This document shows, piece by piece, positions 1 through 7,236 of a stretch of 38,433 nucleotides of DNA (position 1 is the stretch's first letter; every line of letters starts with the position of its first letter). The notes beneath the pieces are model-generated. The model was not told the origin of the DNA and searched no databases. It saw only the letters and a list, made by a program, of their open reading frames with translations. The DNA is from an endosymbiont of Lamellibrachia barhami (GTDB lineage Bacteria; Pseudomonadota; Gammaproteobacteria; Chromatiales; Chromatiaceae): NCBI RefSeq assembly GCF_011947365.2, contig NZ_JAAVSH020000001.1, positions 3,313,192 to 3,351,624 on the forward strand, read 5' to 3'. The position numbers and the translations under genes are program-made.

Positions 1-2
1 GC

Positions 3-284
3 GGAGGCTATGCTAGCGGGTACATCTATGCCATGAAGTTCAAGACGTTGTACTTGATCGACAAAGCCGGGAACGTGTCGACAGGTTCGCTCAAGGACGT
101 CAGAGGGATCAACCCCAAACTCGTTCTCGATACCCCTTCCTTGTCAAATGCAAATATCATCGGACTGGCCATACCGGGGCAAGCGGGAGTGGAAGTTGCA
201 TTCTTGACGAAGATACCAATGAAAAACATCTACAAGTACCGGATACCACAGGGCCAGGGGTGGAATTATTTGGAGTCAGGGTAG
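3..284 (+). CDS. Hypothetical protein, 3' end of a gene cut by the window start
   Basis: The reading frame is open from the first bases of the window to a TAG at 282-284, so the Met at 33 is probably internal and the gene starts outside the window. About 93 residues are visible. They contain short beta-strand-like stretches (TLYLIDKAGNV, VEVAFLTKIPM) and end in a Gly/Trp/Tyr tail. I see no signal peptide, membrane segment or catalytic motif and do not recognise the family. It is followed by a 129-bp gap that holds a small hairpin (354-367) and lies convergent to the SapC-family gene. The open frame makes coding likely; the function is unknown. Confidence 0.5.
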   Translation, partial: GGYASGYIYAMKFKTLYLIDKAGNVSTGSLKDVRGINPKLVLDTPSLSNANIIGLAIPGQAGVEVAFLTKIPMKNIYKYRIPQGQGWNYLESG

Positions 285-353
285 TCCCTTGCACAAACCT
301 GGGCGTGCTACGTTAAAGGGGGGCAGACGCTCGCTCTACCCAAGTGAGCAGGC

Positions 354-367
354 CCGGCTTTAGCCGG
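354..367. repeat. Short perfect palindrome (GGCT-NN-AGCC type)
   Basis: CCGGCT and AGCCGG form a perfect 6-bp stem around a two-base loop. It lies between the convergent partial gene and the SapC-family gene. No T-tract follows on either strand, so it is not a clear intrinsic terminator. The core matches the palindrome at 1170-1187 on the other side of the SapC gene. Confidence 0.5.
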
Positions 368-413
368 ATAATCCAGGCTGATATGGACCTGTATTCTATC
401 GAACCACCCCCGT

Positions 414-1142
414 TCAAGCATCTGCATCAGTCGCCGCAAACCGCTCCATCAGACTGTTGAAATTATCCAGTGATGCGAGATGGGTATAGATCCACTCCAA
501 CTCATTATTTTTAGCCAACTTTCCGATCACCTCTGCATCGAGATTTTTTAGCCGATCACGGTTGACCGTATAGAACCCTGTCAGTGACATCTTGACGCCG
601 CTGTTCAACTCCACATTGGCATGCATCGGTTCCAGCAGATCCAATTCCTTCAGATGGTTTGAAAAGGTCTGCGAACGTTGAGACTCCACCTGATACTGCT
701 GCAGAAAACCCACCATCCGCTGCAGGTAGACACTCTGACTGCCATCCTCCTCGAACAGCCGTTCTCCCCGGCCATCCTGATTTACACCTTCGTAAGCTTC
801 GTCGATACAGACAGTAAACTCGCTGCCGGTATTCGCAAGGATAAATGGATAACGCCGTACATAGGCCGGCAGATAATCGGCATCCCAGGTCGAACGCCCC
901 TTGATGAAAAGGTTCTGTTCTTTTTCAAACCCCAGCAGCGCAACGGGTGAAAGTGAATTATCATCACCTGAAAAAACAATGGGATAGTAGTGGGATGCCT
1001 TGGCGAACTCAACCACCGACAGGAACACGGCATTAGTGGCTTTGGAAAAAGAGCAGTCGTTGCTCTGTTGCACAAAGAAGCCCGCATGGCGCTGTTCACT
1101 GACGGGCATCACGGATTGATAAAAGATGGGATTTTCCGACAC
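414..1142 (-). CDS. SapC family protein
   Basis: This 242-residue protein resembles the SapC family, named after a gene of the Campylobacter S-layer locus; its biochemical role is not established. Family-like features are the N-terminal YQSVMPVSEQRH segment, a central LPAYVRRYPFIL stretch, and a C-terminal segment around residues 175-215 (NSGVKMSLTGFYTVNRDRL) that ends in a short helical tail. There is no signal peptide or membrane helix. The start is GTG, supported by an AAAGGA Shine-Dalgarno-like sequence about 8 bases upstream. It lies 67 bp downstream of the repetitive adhesin on the same strand, so the two may be co-transcribed, which would fit a role with surface proteins. That link is inference. 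Confidence 0.8.
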   Translation of the reverse strand: MSENPIFYQSVMPVSEQRHAGFFVQQSNDCSFSKATNAVFLSVVEFAKASHYYPIVFSGDDNSLSPVALLGFEKEQNLFIKGRSTWDADYLPAYVRRYPFILANTGSEFTVCIDEAYEGVNQDGRGERLFEEDGSQSVYLQRMVGFLQQYQVESQRSQTFSNHLKELDLLEPMHANVELNSGVKMSLTGFYTVNRDRLKNLDAEVIGKLAKNNELEWIYTHLASLDNFNSLMERFAATDADA

Positions 1143-1169
1143 TTGATTATCCTTTTTTATTTCTTGCAG

Positions 1170-1187
1170 GTCCGGCTCAAGCCGGAC
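1170..1187. repeat. Perfect 8-bp palindrome between adhesin and SapC gene
   Basis: GTCCGGCT and AGCCGGAC pair around a CA loop. The palindrome sits between the adhesin stop (1210) and the SapC GTG start (1142). No T-tract follows it on the minus strand, so it may be a REP-like unit or an mRNA-processing hairpin rather than a terminator. The core is shared with the palindrome at 354-367. Confidence 0.55.
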
Positions 1188-1209
1188 TTCTCATCGACCT
1201 GGACAACAC

Positions 1210-3969
1210 CTACCGCATTCTCCCAACATCGCCTATCGACTCATCTGGCGCACAAAGAATCTTTGGGAAGACTCTAACGTGACTCATCCAATTTTTCGGC
1301 AGTTCGTATTTCAGATTAAGCCACCCACCACCCATGGTGAGTTCATTGCCACTAAAATCCTCGCCCTCTTCTTCATCCAGAATGCCGGGCATCTTGAGCC
1401 CAACCCCAATGACATTGTGGATCTTGATCTGAGATTTCAGAAGGGCTGCATCAACATTTTCAAACTGATCCTGGGATGCGGCCTGAACCTGTCCAGCAAG
1501 CAGGCTTTGCACCGCTGACAGATCGGTAACTGTACCCCCGATGGAGGAACGTTCTGCAGTCATCCCTGTGCTTCTCTCGTATTCTGGTTTGCCCATAATG
1601 GAATTCACTGTCTCAGTAATGACCTTAGCCCCCTGTCCACTGATGAATGCATTGCTGTTAAAGGCAAAATTCATGGTGCCCACATCCGGCTGTTGGAAGC
1701 GCATCGGTTGGGTACCCGTACCGATGGAACCAACGAAACCCAATGCATAAATATTGGCTGTCACGCCGATTCCCATGATATTCACGTTTTCGTTGGTCGC
1801 CTTGATGTCACCGAATTCAGAAGTTACATTTATCTCCGCTGCAGCAGTTTCCAGTTGAGAGATGGTGACGTCGTCGTGACCGGTATAAACAATCTGATGG
1901 CCAGAGGTCGCAGTGGTATGGGTGCCGGCGTTCATCGTCAGGGTGCCGGTATCTGCAAACACTTTGACAAATCCATTTGCTGAAGTGATATCTCCGGTCT
2001 GAAGGATGGAGTCTGCCCACATTATTGTGTCGCCGCCCGCAACTATATCACCAATATCGAGGGTATCTTTGTCTCTGACAGTTACAGCATTGTTACCACT
2101 ATTGCTTACACTGACAGTGCCTTTGAAGTCGTTGAGCCCATTGCTGAGGGTTATGATATTTTCACCAGTTGTGAAGTTACTGGTTCCATCAATGGTCAGT
2201 ACTCCACTCTGGGTGATGGGACCCGCTGCCGTGACATTAAGATTAACCAGTGACAGCTCTGGGAGCACAACTCCACCACTTATCGCATTCAGATTCAGAT
2301 TGGCCACCGTGAAATTGCCGCTGCCAATGATCGTTCCTGCAGACAGGGCTGCCATGCCCAAAGTCTCAACCTGGGTTATATTCATCACCCCTGATTCTGT
2401 CACATCGATCGTACCCCCGACTGCCGCTGTACCCCCCTCATTCAAGGTCCGTACCACCAGGGAACCAAACTGGGAGTTGGCATCATTCAGCATGATGTCG
2501 GCAGCAGTATCGTTCCGTGTGATAAACGAGGCGATGCCGTTCACTGACAGGGTGCCGCTGTCAGTAATGGCACCCGCTGCACCAACCGTCAGTTGCGCAG
2601 TGGTTATCGCGCCTAGATCAATAGGCCCAGTCAGGTTCGTCACGCTGGTGGTACCCGTGCCGTCGGTGTTCACGATCAAGGCCCCATCGAAATCGCTGGC
2701 CTGATCCAGGGTCACCGAGCCGTTGGCTGCTGTGGTGGTGAACTGGGCGTCGCCACCGATATCCAGCACGCCACTGTCTGTGATCGTTCCGGCGGCCCCA
2801 ATTGCCAGCTGTGCGGTGTTGATTGTGCCCAGATCGATGGCATCGGTCAGGTTGGTGACGCTGGTGGTACCCGTGCCGTCGGTGGTCACGATCAAGGCAC
2901 CGTCGATGTCGCTGGCCTGATCCAGGGTTACCGAGCCGTTGGCTGCCGTGGTAGTGAACTGGGCATCGCCGCCGATATCCAGTACGCCGCTGTCGGTGAT
3001 GGCGCCCGCTGCACCAATCGTCAGTTGTGCGGTGGTGATTGCGCCAAGATCAATGGCATCGGTCAGGTTCGTCACGCTGGTGGCGCCCGTGCCGTCGGTG
3101 GTCACGATCAAGGCCCCGTCGATGTCGCTGGCCTGATCCAGGGTTACCGAGCCGTTGGCCGCCGTGGTGGTGAACCGGGCGTTGCCGCCAATGACCAGTA
3201 CGCCACTGTCGGTGATGGCGCCCGCTGCACCAATCGTCAGTTGTGCGGTAGTGATTGCGCCAAGATCAATGGCATCGGTCAGGTTCGTCACGCTGGTGGC
3301 GCCCGTGCCGTCGGTGGTCACGATCAAGGCCCCATCGATGTCGCTGGCCTGATCCAGGATCACCGAGCCATTGGCCGCGGTGGTAGTGAACTGGGCATCG
3401 CCGCCGATGTCCAGTACGCCACTGTCGGTGATGGCGCCCGCTGCACCAATCGTCAGTTGTCCGGTGGTAATCGCGCCAAGATCGATGGCATCGGTCAGGT
3501 TCGTCACGCTGGTGGCGCCCGTACCGTCGGTGGTCACGATCAAGGCACCGTCGATGTCGCTGGCCTGATCCAGGGTTACCGAGCCGTTGGCCGCTGTGGT
3601 AGTGAACCGGGCATCGCCGCCGATATCCAGTACACCACTGTCGGTGATGGCGCCCGCTGCACCAATCGTCAGTTGTCCGGTGGTAATCGCGCCAAGATCG
3701 ATGGCATCGGTCAGGTTCGTCACGCTGGTGGCGCCCGTGCCGTCGGTGGTCACGATCAAGGCACCGTCGATGTCGCTGGCCTGATCCAGGATCACTGAGC
3801 CGTTGGCCGATGTGGTCGTGAACTGGGCGCTGCCGCCAATGTCCAGTACACCACTGTCGGTGATGTCGCCAGCAGAACTAACTATAAGATCGCCGATAAT
3901 CCCTAATGTTGGCAGCATGATACTGGCACTATTGATTACTGTAAAAGCCGCCAACTCACGGTTCACCAA
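1210..3969 (-). CDS. Repetitive beta-strand adhesin, 5'-truncated
   Basis: This is a 919-codon frame of Thr/Ala/Gly/Asp-rich beta-strand repeats, typical of large surface or filamentous-haemagglutinin-like adhesins. Residues 36-467 are six tandem 72-residue units, each containing ITDSGVLDIGG, DQASDIDGALIVTTDGT and TNLTDAIDLG. Diverged repeats follow to about residue 750, and then a non-repetitive C-terminus with an acidic LDEEEGEDF stretch. The frame begins at a TTG directly after an in-frame TAG, with no signal peptide or secretion domain, so the true N-terminus is missing. Related but frame-broken repeat sequence continues upstream to about 4554. The final ~20 residues after NLKYELPKNW look unlike the rest, so the 3' end may also be altered. 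The product would be extracellular if an intact copy exists. Neighbour: SapC-family gene. Confidence 0.7.
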   Translation of the reverse strand: MVNRELAAFTVINSASIMLPTLGIIGDLIVSSAGDITDSGVLDIGGSAQFTTTSANGSVILDQASDIDGALIVTTDGTGATSVTNLTDAIDLGAITTGQLTIGAAGAITDSGVLDIGGDARFTTTAANGSVTLDQASDIDGALIVTTDGTGATSVTNLTDAIDLGAITTGQLTIGAAGAITDSGVLDIGGDAQFTTTAANGSVILDQASDIDGALIVTTDGTGATSVTNLTDAIDLGAITTAQLTIGAAGAITDSGVLVIGGNARFTTTAANGSVTLDQASDIDGALIVTTDGTGATSVTNLTDAIDLGAITTAQLTIGAAGAITDSGVLDIGGDAQFTTTAANGSVTLDQASDIDGALIVTTDGTGTTSVTNLTDAIDLGTINTAQLAIGAAGTITDSGVLDIGGDAQFTTTAANGSVTLDQASDFDGALIVNTDGTGTTSVTNLTGPIDLGAITTAQLTVGAAGAITDSGTLSVNGIASFITRNDTAADIMLNDANSQFGSLVVRTLNEGGTAAVGGTIDVTESGVMNITQVETLGMAALSAGTIIGSGNFTVANLNLNAISGGVVLPELSLVNLNVTAAGPITQSGVLTIDGTSNFTTGENIITLSNGLNDFKGTVSVSNSGNNAVTVRDKDTLDIGDIVAGGDTIMWADSILQTGDITSANGFVKVFADTGTLTMNAGTHTTATSGHQIVYTGHDDVTISQLETAAAEINVTSEFGDIKATNENVNIMGIGVTANIYALGFVGSIGTGTQPMRFQQPDVGTMNFAFNSNAFISGQGAKVITETVNSIMGKPEYERSTGMTAERSSIGGTVTDLSAVQSLLAGQVQAASQDQFENVDAALLKSQIKIHNVIGVGLKMPGILDEEEGEDFSGNELTMGGGWLNLKYELPKNWMSHVRVFPKILCAPDESIGDVGRMR
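2569..3864 (-). repeat. Six tandem 216-bp repeats inside the adhesin
   Basis: Six units of exactly 216 bp (72 codons) lie head to tail and keep the reading frame. The recurring ITDSG pentapeptide marks unit boundaries at protein residues 36, 108, 180, 252, 324 and 396, with a seventh, diverged occurrence at 468. The units differ by scattered substitutions only (for example GATSV or GTTSV, TGQL or TAQL). The unit nearest the C-terminus is the most diverged (DFDGALIVNTDGT, TNLTGPID). Near-identity makes copy number prone to recombination and to assembly collapse. Confidence 0.9.
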
Positions 3970-4554
3970 CTACACCCCCGCAGTGTCCGTTGGCTACCCG
4001 CCACTCCGGCGTTGAGCACCAGGGTGTCGGCGCTGTCGGCATCTTCCACCGCGCCGGTGATGGTGATGTCATCCCCGCCTCGCCGTACCGGAGGTGATAC
4101 CAGGCGATGATGCCACCGCTGGTCCAGACTCAATCGCGCCGGTGAAGGCTCAACGTCTGGTGCTGCCGGGTGGTGGTACCAATAGGGAAGTCGATGTTGC
4201 GCCGCTGGTCATTACGATGGCGCCGTCGGCGATATGTTGGCTGATCTACTGTGCGGGGCAGACATTGACTGCCGGGCGTCGGCGGGCATTAAGAGTGCCA
4301 ACAGCAATTTTGCAGACCACGCTGGCTCGCCACTGCTGGAGCACCAGGGTGTCGGCGCTGTCGGCATCTTCCACCGCGCCGGTGATGGTGATGTCGTCGC
4401 CCGCTCCGCCACCGGAGGTCAGGGTGATGATGCCACCGCTGTCCAGATCCACCGCGCCGGTGAAGGTCAATGCTCCCGTGTTGCTGGTGTAAGTGGTGCC
4501 GTTCGGATCGATGTTGCCGCCAGTCACCGCGATGGCGCCGTTGGCGATCACGTT
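3970..4554 (-). pseudogene. Frame-broken adhesin repeat remnant
   Basis: Minus-strand translation in changing frames gives adhesin-like pieces: VIANGAIAVTGG, NTGALTFTGAVDLDSGG, DDITITGAVEDADSADTLVL, and a second DDITITGAVEDADSADTLVL followed by NAGVAGS. The stretch starting at 4014 is a near-duplicate of the one starting at 4339, nearly identical for about 57 bp and then diverging by substitutions and small indels. No single frame stays open across the region. It is either a decayed 5' part of the adhesin or low-quality sequence. It should not be annotated as separate genes. Confidence 0.65.
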
Positions 4555-4758
4555 GTGCTCGCCTCCAAGACCGGTTTGCCGGTATCTACCACCCAGATTG
4601 CGGTCGGCGCGGTGATGGGTGTGGGGCTGGCGCGTGGGGTCGGGGCTATCGATCTGCGCGTGATCGGCAATATCGTTATCTCCTGGCTGGTGACCCTTCC
4701 CGTAGGCGGCCTGTTGGCAGCTGCCTTCTTCTTCCTGTTCAAGGGTATCTTCAGCTAA
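4555..4758 (+). pseudogene. PiT-family inorganic phosphate permease, C-terminal fragment
   Basis: The last ~67 codons of a PiT-type low-affinity phosphate transporter read ASKTGLPVSTTQ, then GVGLARG, then a final membrane helix (IVISWLVTLPVGGLLAAAFF) and the stop TAA. GLPVSTTQ is a hallmark of the C-terminal half of the PiT family. All upstream parts of the permease, normally 300-500 residues, are missing. At about 4550 the sequence switches to antisense adhesin repeat. The downstream end looks normal and carries its own terminator. The fragment therefore comes from a rearrangement or a chimeric assembly join. It cannot make a functional transporter. Confidence 0.75.
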
Positions 4759-4773
4759 AAAATGCAGCCAAAG

Positions 4774-4805
4774 GCAGGGCCTCCTCATAAGGGGCTCTGC
4801 TTTTT
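4774..4805 (+). terminator. Intrinsic terminator after the phosphate permease
   Basis: GCAGGGCC (4774-4781) pairs with GGCTCTGC (4793-4800) through seven Watson-Crick pairs and one G-T pair. A TTTTT run follows immediately. It lies 15 bases after the permease stop and separates it from the downstream kinase-like gene. Confidence 0.75.
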
Positions 4806-4854
4806 GCTATTCTTCGGTGAGTAATTTCAGCCGGTATCCGGCCACTGCCCCAAC

Positions 4855-5472
4855 ATGACGACAACGATGCCGTTTGAAATTGCTCCCCTCAACGACGTAC
4901 AGATAATAAAGGGTGTCACCTTCCCCGGGCATATCACTTTTCGCCAGCTATTAATCACCGGGCCGCCCGGTGCGGGAAAGAGCAGCCTGATCCGTAAGCT
5001 TGGTGGCTGGTCCGAGGAGGGTTACATCGATCTCTCCCAGAACAAGTGGTGGGCTGCGCAAAGCCTCTCCCTGCGCCCGCGTGAGATTCATCTCGGGTTT
5101 CCCTTCGTTGGGTTTGAGCAGGCGCTGGCCGTGTTTGATAAGGCGTGGCTTGAGGCTGATGCCAGGCCGGAGATTGATCTTGAGCGTATAAGAATACCGC
5201 CGGAAAAACGCTATTTTTTCTCCGTCAACTGGCGTCGGCGTTATGTGTTTGAATTCTTGTTGCCTCCTGCCGGTCTTCTGTTGGAGCGCAGGCTGGAGAG
5301 AAGTAAGCGGGGTACGCATCACGTTGATGTGGAACTCGAATTAAAGACCATAGAGACCCAGATTCAGGTATACCGGCAGGCGGCCCTGTATCTGCACCAG
5401 CATGGTCTCAATGTCTATCTGAGAGAAGAGAGCGACGGTGCTCCCCTGCAAATCATTGATCCTGGGCAATAA
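4855..5472 (+). CDS. Small P-loop NTPase, kinase-like
   Basis: A 205-residue soluble protein with a Walker A motif GPPGAGKS at residues 36-43 (LLITGPPGAGKSSLIRKLG). The small single-domain layout, with basic stretches such as NWRRRYVFEFLLPP and ERRLERSKRGTHH, suggests a nucleoside- or polynucleotide-kinase-like P-loop fold. The substrate cannot be told from sequence. Only 3 bases separate its stop from the next start, a phosphatase-domain gene, so the two are almost certainly translated from one mRNA and probably act together. Upstream is the terminator of the phosphate permease remnant. I recognise the P-loop but no named family. Confidence 0.7.
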   Translation: MTTTMPFEIAPLNDVQIIKGVTFPGHITFRQLLITGPPGAGKSSLIRKLGGWSEEGYIDLSQNKWWAAQSLSLRPREIHLGFPFVGFEQALAVFDKAWLEADARPEIDLERIRIPPEKRYFFSVNWRRRYVFEFLLPPAGLLLERRLERSKRGTHHVDVELELKTIETQIQVYRQAALYLHQHGLNVYLREESDGAPLQIIDPGQ

Positions 5473-5475
5473 CCG

Positions 5476-6930
5476 ATGGCTACACAAAGTTCCAAGCAGC
5501 AAAAGGGATTGATGAAACGGCTTAAGGAGAGCTTTTCCGGGTTGGCGCAATGCAAAGAACTGGATCTCAAGAGGGCCTACCTTCTGGAAGACAAGAAGGT
5601 TCGCCTGCAGATGGAGAATTATCCGATTCAGCTCAATATCGGCCCCGATGGAAAGACCCTGCATATCTACCCGGAGCGGCCGATGAATCACTCGCAGAAG
5701 GGGTTTCAGACGGGACGCTATATCATTTTTGACCCCAAGAGTTATTACAAGGGAGTGTCCGGTTTTATCCCAATCAATGAGGGTAAGAAAATCATCCTGG
5801 GCAAAGGCAATGCAGCGCAAAAGGACCTGCTCAACCTTCCGCAGAATATTGCGGAGCGCCACCTCAGTATCGTCAATGATAATGGTAGTTTGGTATTCAA
5901 GAATTTAGATGCGAAACATCACGCATGCATCTCACCCCTGTTGAAGGATAAACAGCTCCACCGTATCAACAAATGGAGGCTGGCCAAGCTGAAACGGCTC
6001 CGTTCCATTTTCGGTGGCCCTGTCAAAATGCTGCCTGCTGATGATGCCCTGTCGGTGATACGACGAGTCAACAAGGTGATGGAGAAGGAAGCGTACCGGG
6101 TAGAGGATGACAGTGGGCAGCCTGGGGGGGTGGTTGAGCTCCCCCCTGGAACGACACCGATTCTTCTCGGTGATCTGCATACCAAGGCGGATAATCTGCT
6201 GGTAATTTTGAGTCAGAGCGGTTTTCTCAAGGCCCTGAAGAAGGGCAATGCCGCTTTGGTGATCCTGGGTGATGCCGTGCATTGCGAAGACACCGGGAAA
6301 CTTGAGCGGATGGAGAGCTCAATACTGATTATGGATCTGATCTTCAAATTGAAGCTGCGTTTTCCACGGCAGGTGTTCTATTTGCGGGGTAATCACGACA
6401 GTTTTTCTGAGGAGATCGGAAAGCAGGGTGTGCCGCAGGGGATGCTGTGGGAAAAGGCGTTGGTAAAGATCAGGGGCAAGGCATACAGGAACGAGATGGC
6501 ACGTTTCTATGAGCAGCTTCCCTATATCGCCTATTCAAAGAATTTCATCGCCTGCCATGCCGGGCCGCCTACCCGTTCCACCTCGCGTCAGGAATTGGTC
6601 AATATTCGCCAACATCCGAAATTGATCCGGGAAGTGACCCAGAATCGTATTCGGCGCCCCAACTCTCCCTCCGGGTATTTTAGAAGGGAAGTGAAGAAAT
6701 TCCGCAAATATTTCGATCTGGCTCCAGATACCCCGGTCATTGTCGGCCATACGCCGATGTCCGTTGATGACACCCTCTGGGAAAATGTGGGTGACATCGA
6801 TAATCACTATGTGATCTATGCCAGTAATGACCAGTGGGTCGGTGTTATGGCACAGGTGGGTGGCCGGGTTTATCCGTTTCACTACCCCGTCGAGCATTTG
6901 ATTCCGCTGATCAACGCGATCGAAAATTGA
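5476..6930 (+). CDS. FHA-like region plus PPP-type metallophosphatase
   Basis: A 484-residue protein. The C-terminal half carries the ordered metal-binding motifs of calcineurin-like/PPP phosphatases: GDLH (232-235), GDAVH (265-269), GNHD (305-308), CHAGPP (360-365) and GHTP (424-427). The N-terminal part includes an FHA-like pattern at about 105-152: an ILGKGN strand, then ERHLSIVNDNGSLVFKNLD, resembling the usual phosphothreonine-binding core (G-K/R ... S-x-x-H-x-x-I ... D-G). That match is by eye. The expected activity is removal of phosphate from a protein, nucleotide or nucleic-acid end. It is tightly coupled to the upstream P-loop gene, suggesting opposed or sequential phosphoryl reactions. 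There is no signal peptide, so it is probably cytoplasmic. Confidence 0.8.
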   Translation: MATQSSKQQKGLMKRLKESFSGLAQCKELDLKRAYLLEDKKVRLQMENYPIQLNIGPDGKTLHIYPERPMNHSQKGFQTGRYIIFDPKSYYKGVSGFIPINEGKKIILGKGNAAQKDLLNLPQNIAERHLSIVNDNGSLVFKNLDAKHHACISPLLKDKQLHRINKWRLAKLKRLRSIFGGPVKMLPADDALSVIRRVNKVMEKEAYRVEDDSGQPGGVVELPPGTTPILLGDLHTKADNLLVILSQSGFLKALKKGNAALVILGDAVHCEDTGKLERMESSILIMDLIFKLKLRFPRQVFYLRGNHDSFSEEIGKQGVPQGMLWEKALVKIRGKAYRNEMARFYEQLPYIAYSKNFIACHAGPPTRSTSRQELVNIRQHPKLIREVTQNRIRRPNSPSGYFRREVKKFRKYFDLAPDTPVIVGHTPMSVDDTLWENVGDIDNHYVIYASNDQWVGVMAQVGGRVYPFHYPVEHLIPLINAIEN

Positions 6931-7006
6931 GACCGTCAAGGGCGTCTTTCGGTCAGAGAGGATCAAAACCAGGCCATTGTTACAGTATTATTACGGTTTG
7001 ATGACA

Positions 7007-7043
7007 TAGCCCAAAACAATTATACTTAAGTTTCTATGGGCTA
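7007..7043. repeat. Inverted repeat upstream of the Na/Pi transporter
   Basis: TAGCCCA (7007-7013) and TGGGCTA (7037-7043) are perfect 7-base inverted arms around a 23-base AT-rich spacer. They lie between the phosphatase gene and the leader structure described at 7070. This could be an operator or a hairpin; the length alone does not decide it. A weaker GACCG/CGGTC stem (6931-6954) directly follows the phosphatase stop without a T-tract. Confidence 0.3.
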
Positions 7044-7069
7044 ATAAGTTCTTTTTGGATATAGCCTCT

Positions 7070-7221
7070 GCAAGCGCCAGCTAACGCACTCAAATGGAGC
7101 GGAGATAGTGCAACTATCTTCTGACGTGCGCTGCTTGCCCACTTAGCAAAGAAGTCTGTTACGAAATGCATTCGGAGCGCCTCCACTGAGGAAGCGCGCG
7201 GTGCCCTTTTTTTTATTTTTT
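7070..7221 (+). promoter_or_regulatory. Candidate structured 5' leader of the Na/Pi transporter
   Basis: The 306-bp gap between the phosphatase gene and the transporter has no supported gene but shows nested pairing. GCAAGC (7070-7075) pairs with GCTTGC (7133-7138), CGCAC (7085-7089) with GTGCG (7126-7130), and AGATAGT (7103-7109) with ACTATCT (7113-7119). A second hairpin, GCGCCTC / GAGG-AAG-CGC, spans 7177-7197. It is followed after nine bases by a T-rich run (7207-7221), then GGGGA and the start codon at 7237. Aptamer-like domain, hairpin, U-run and Shine-Dalgarno in that order resembles a riboswitch or attenuator. The delay before the U-run makes the terminator part weak. No known riboswitch class is recognised. 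Confidence 0.35.
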
Positions 7222-7236
7222 GGGGAAATTGCCAGA

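Noticed and set aside
3025-3798. Plus-strand 257-residue frame and a series of 65-residue frames every 216 bp across 2723-4015
   Set aside because: They are antisense reflections of the tandem adhesin units and have no ribosome-binding sites or family features.
2569-3864. CRISPR array
   Set aside because: The units are 216 bp, protein-coding and contiguous with no spacers.
4246-4788. 180-codon minus-strand frame near the adhesin-permease join
   Set aside because: Its N-terminal part is antisense of the permease fragment and only its middle is adhesin-like, so it is a chimera of two reading contexts.
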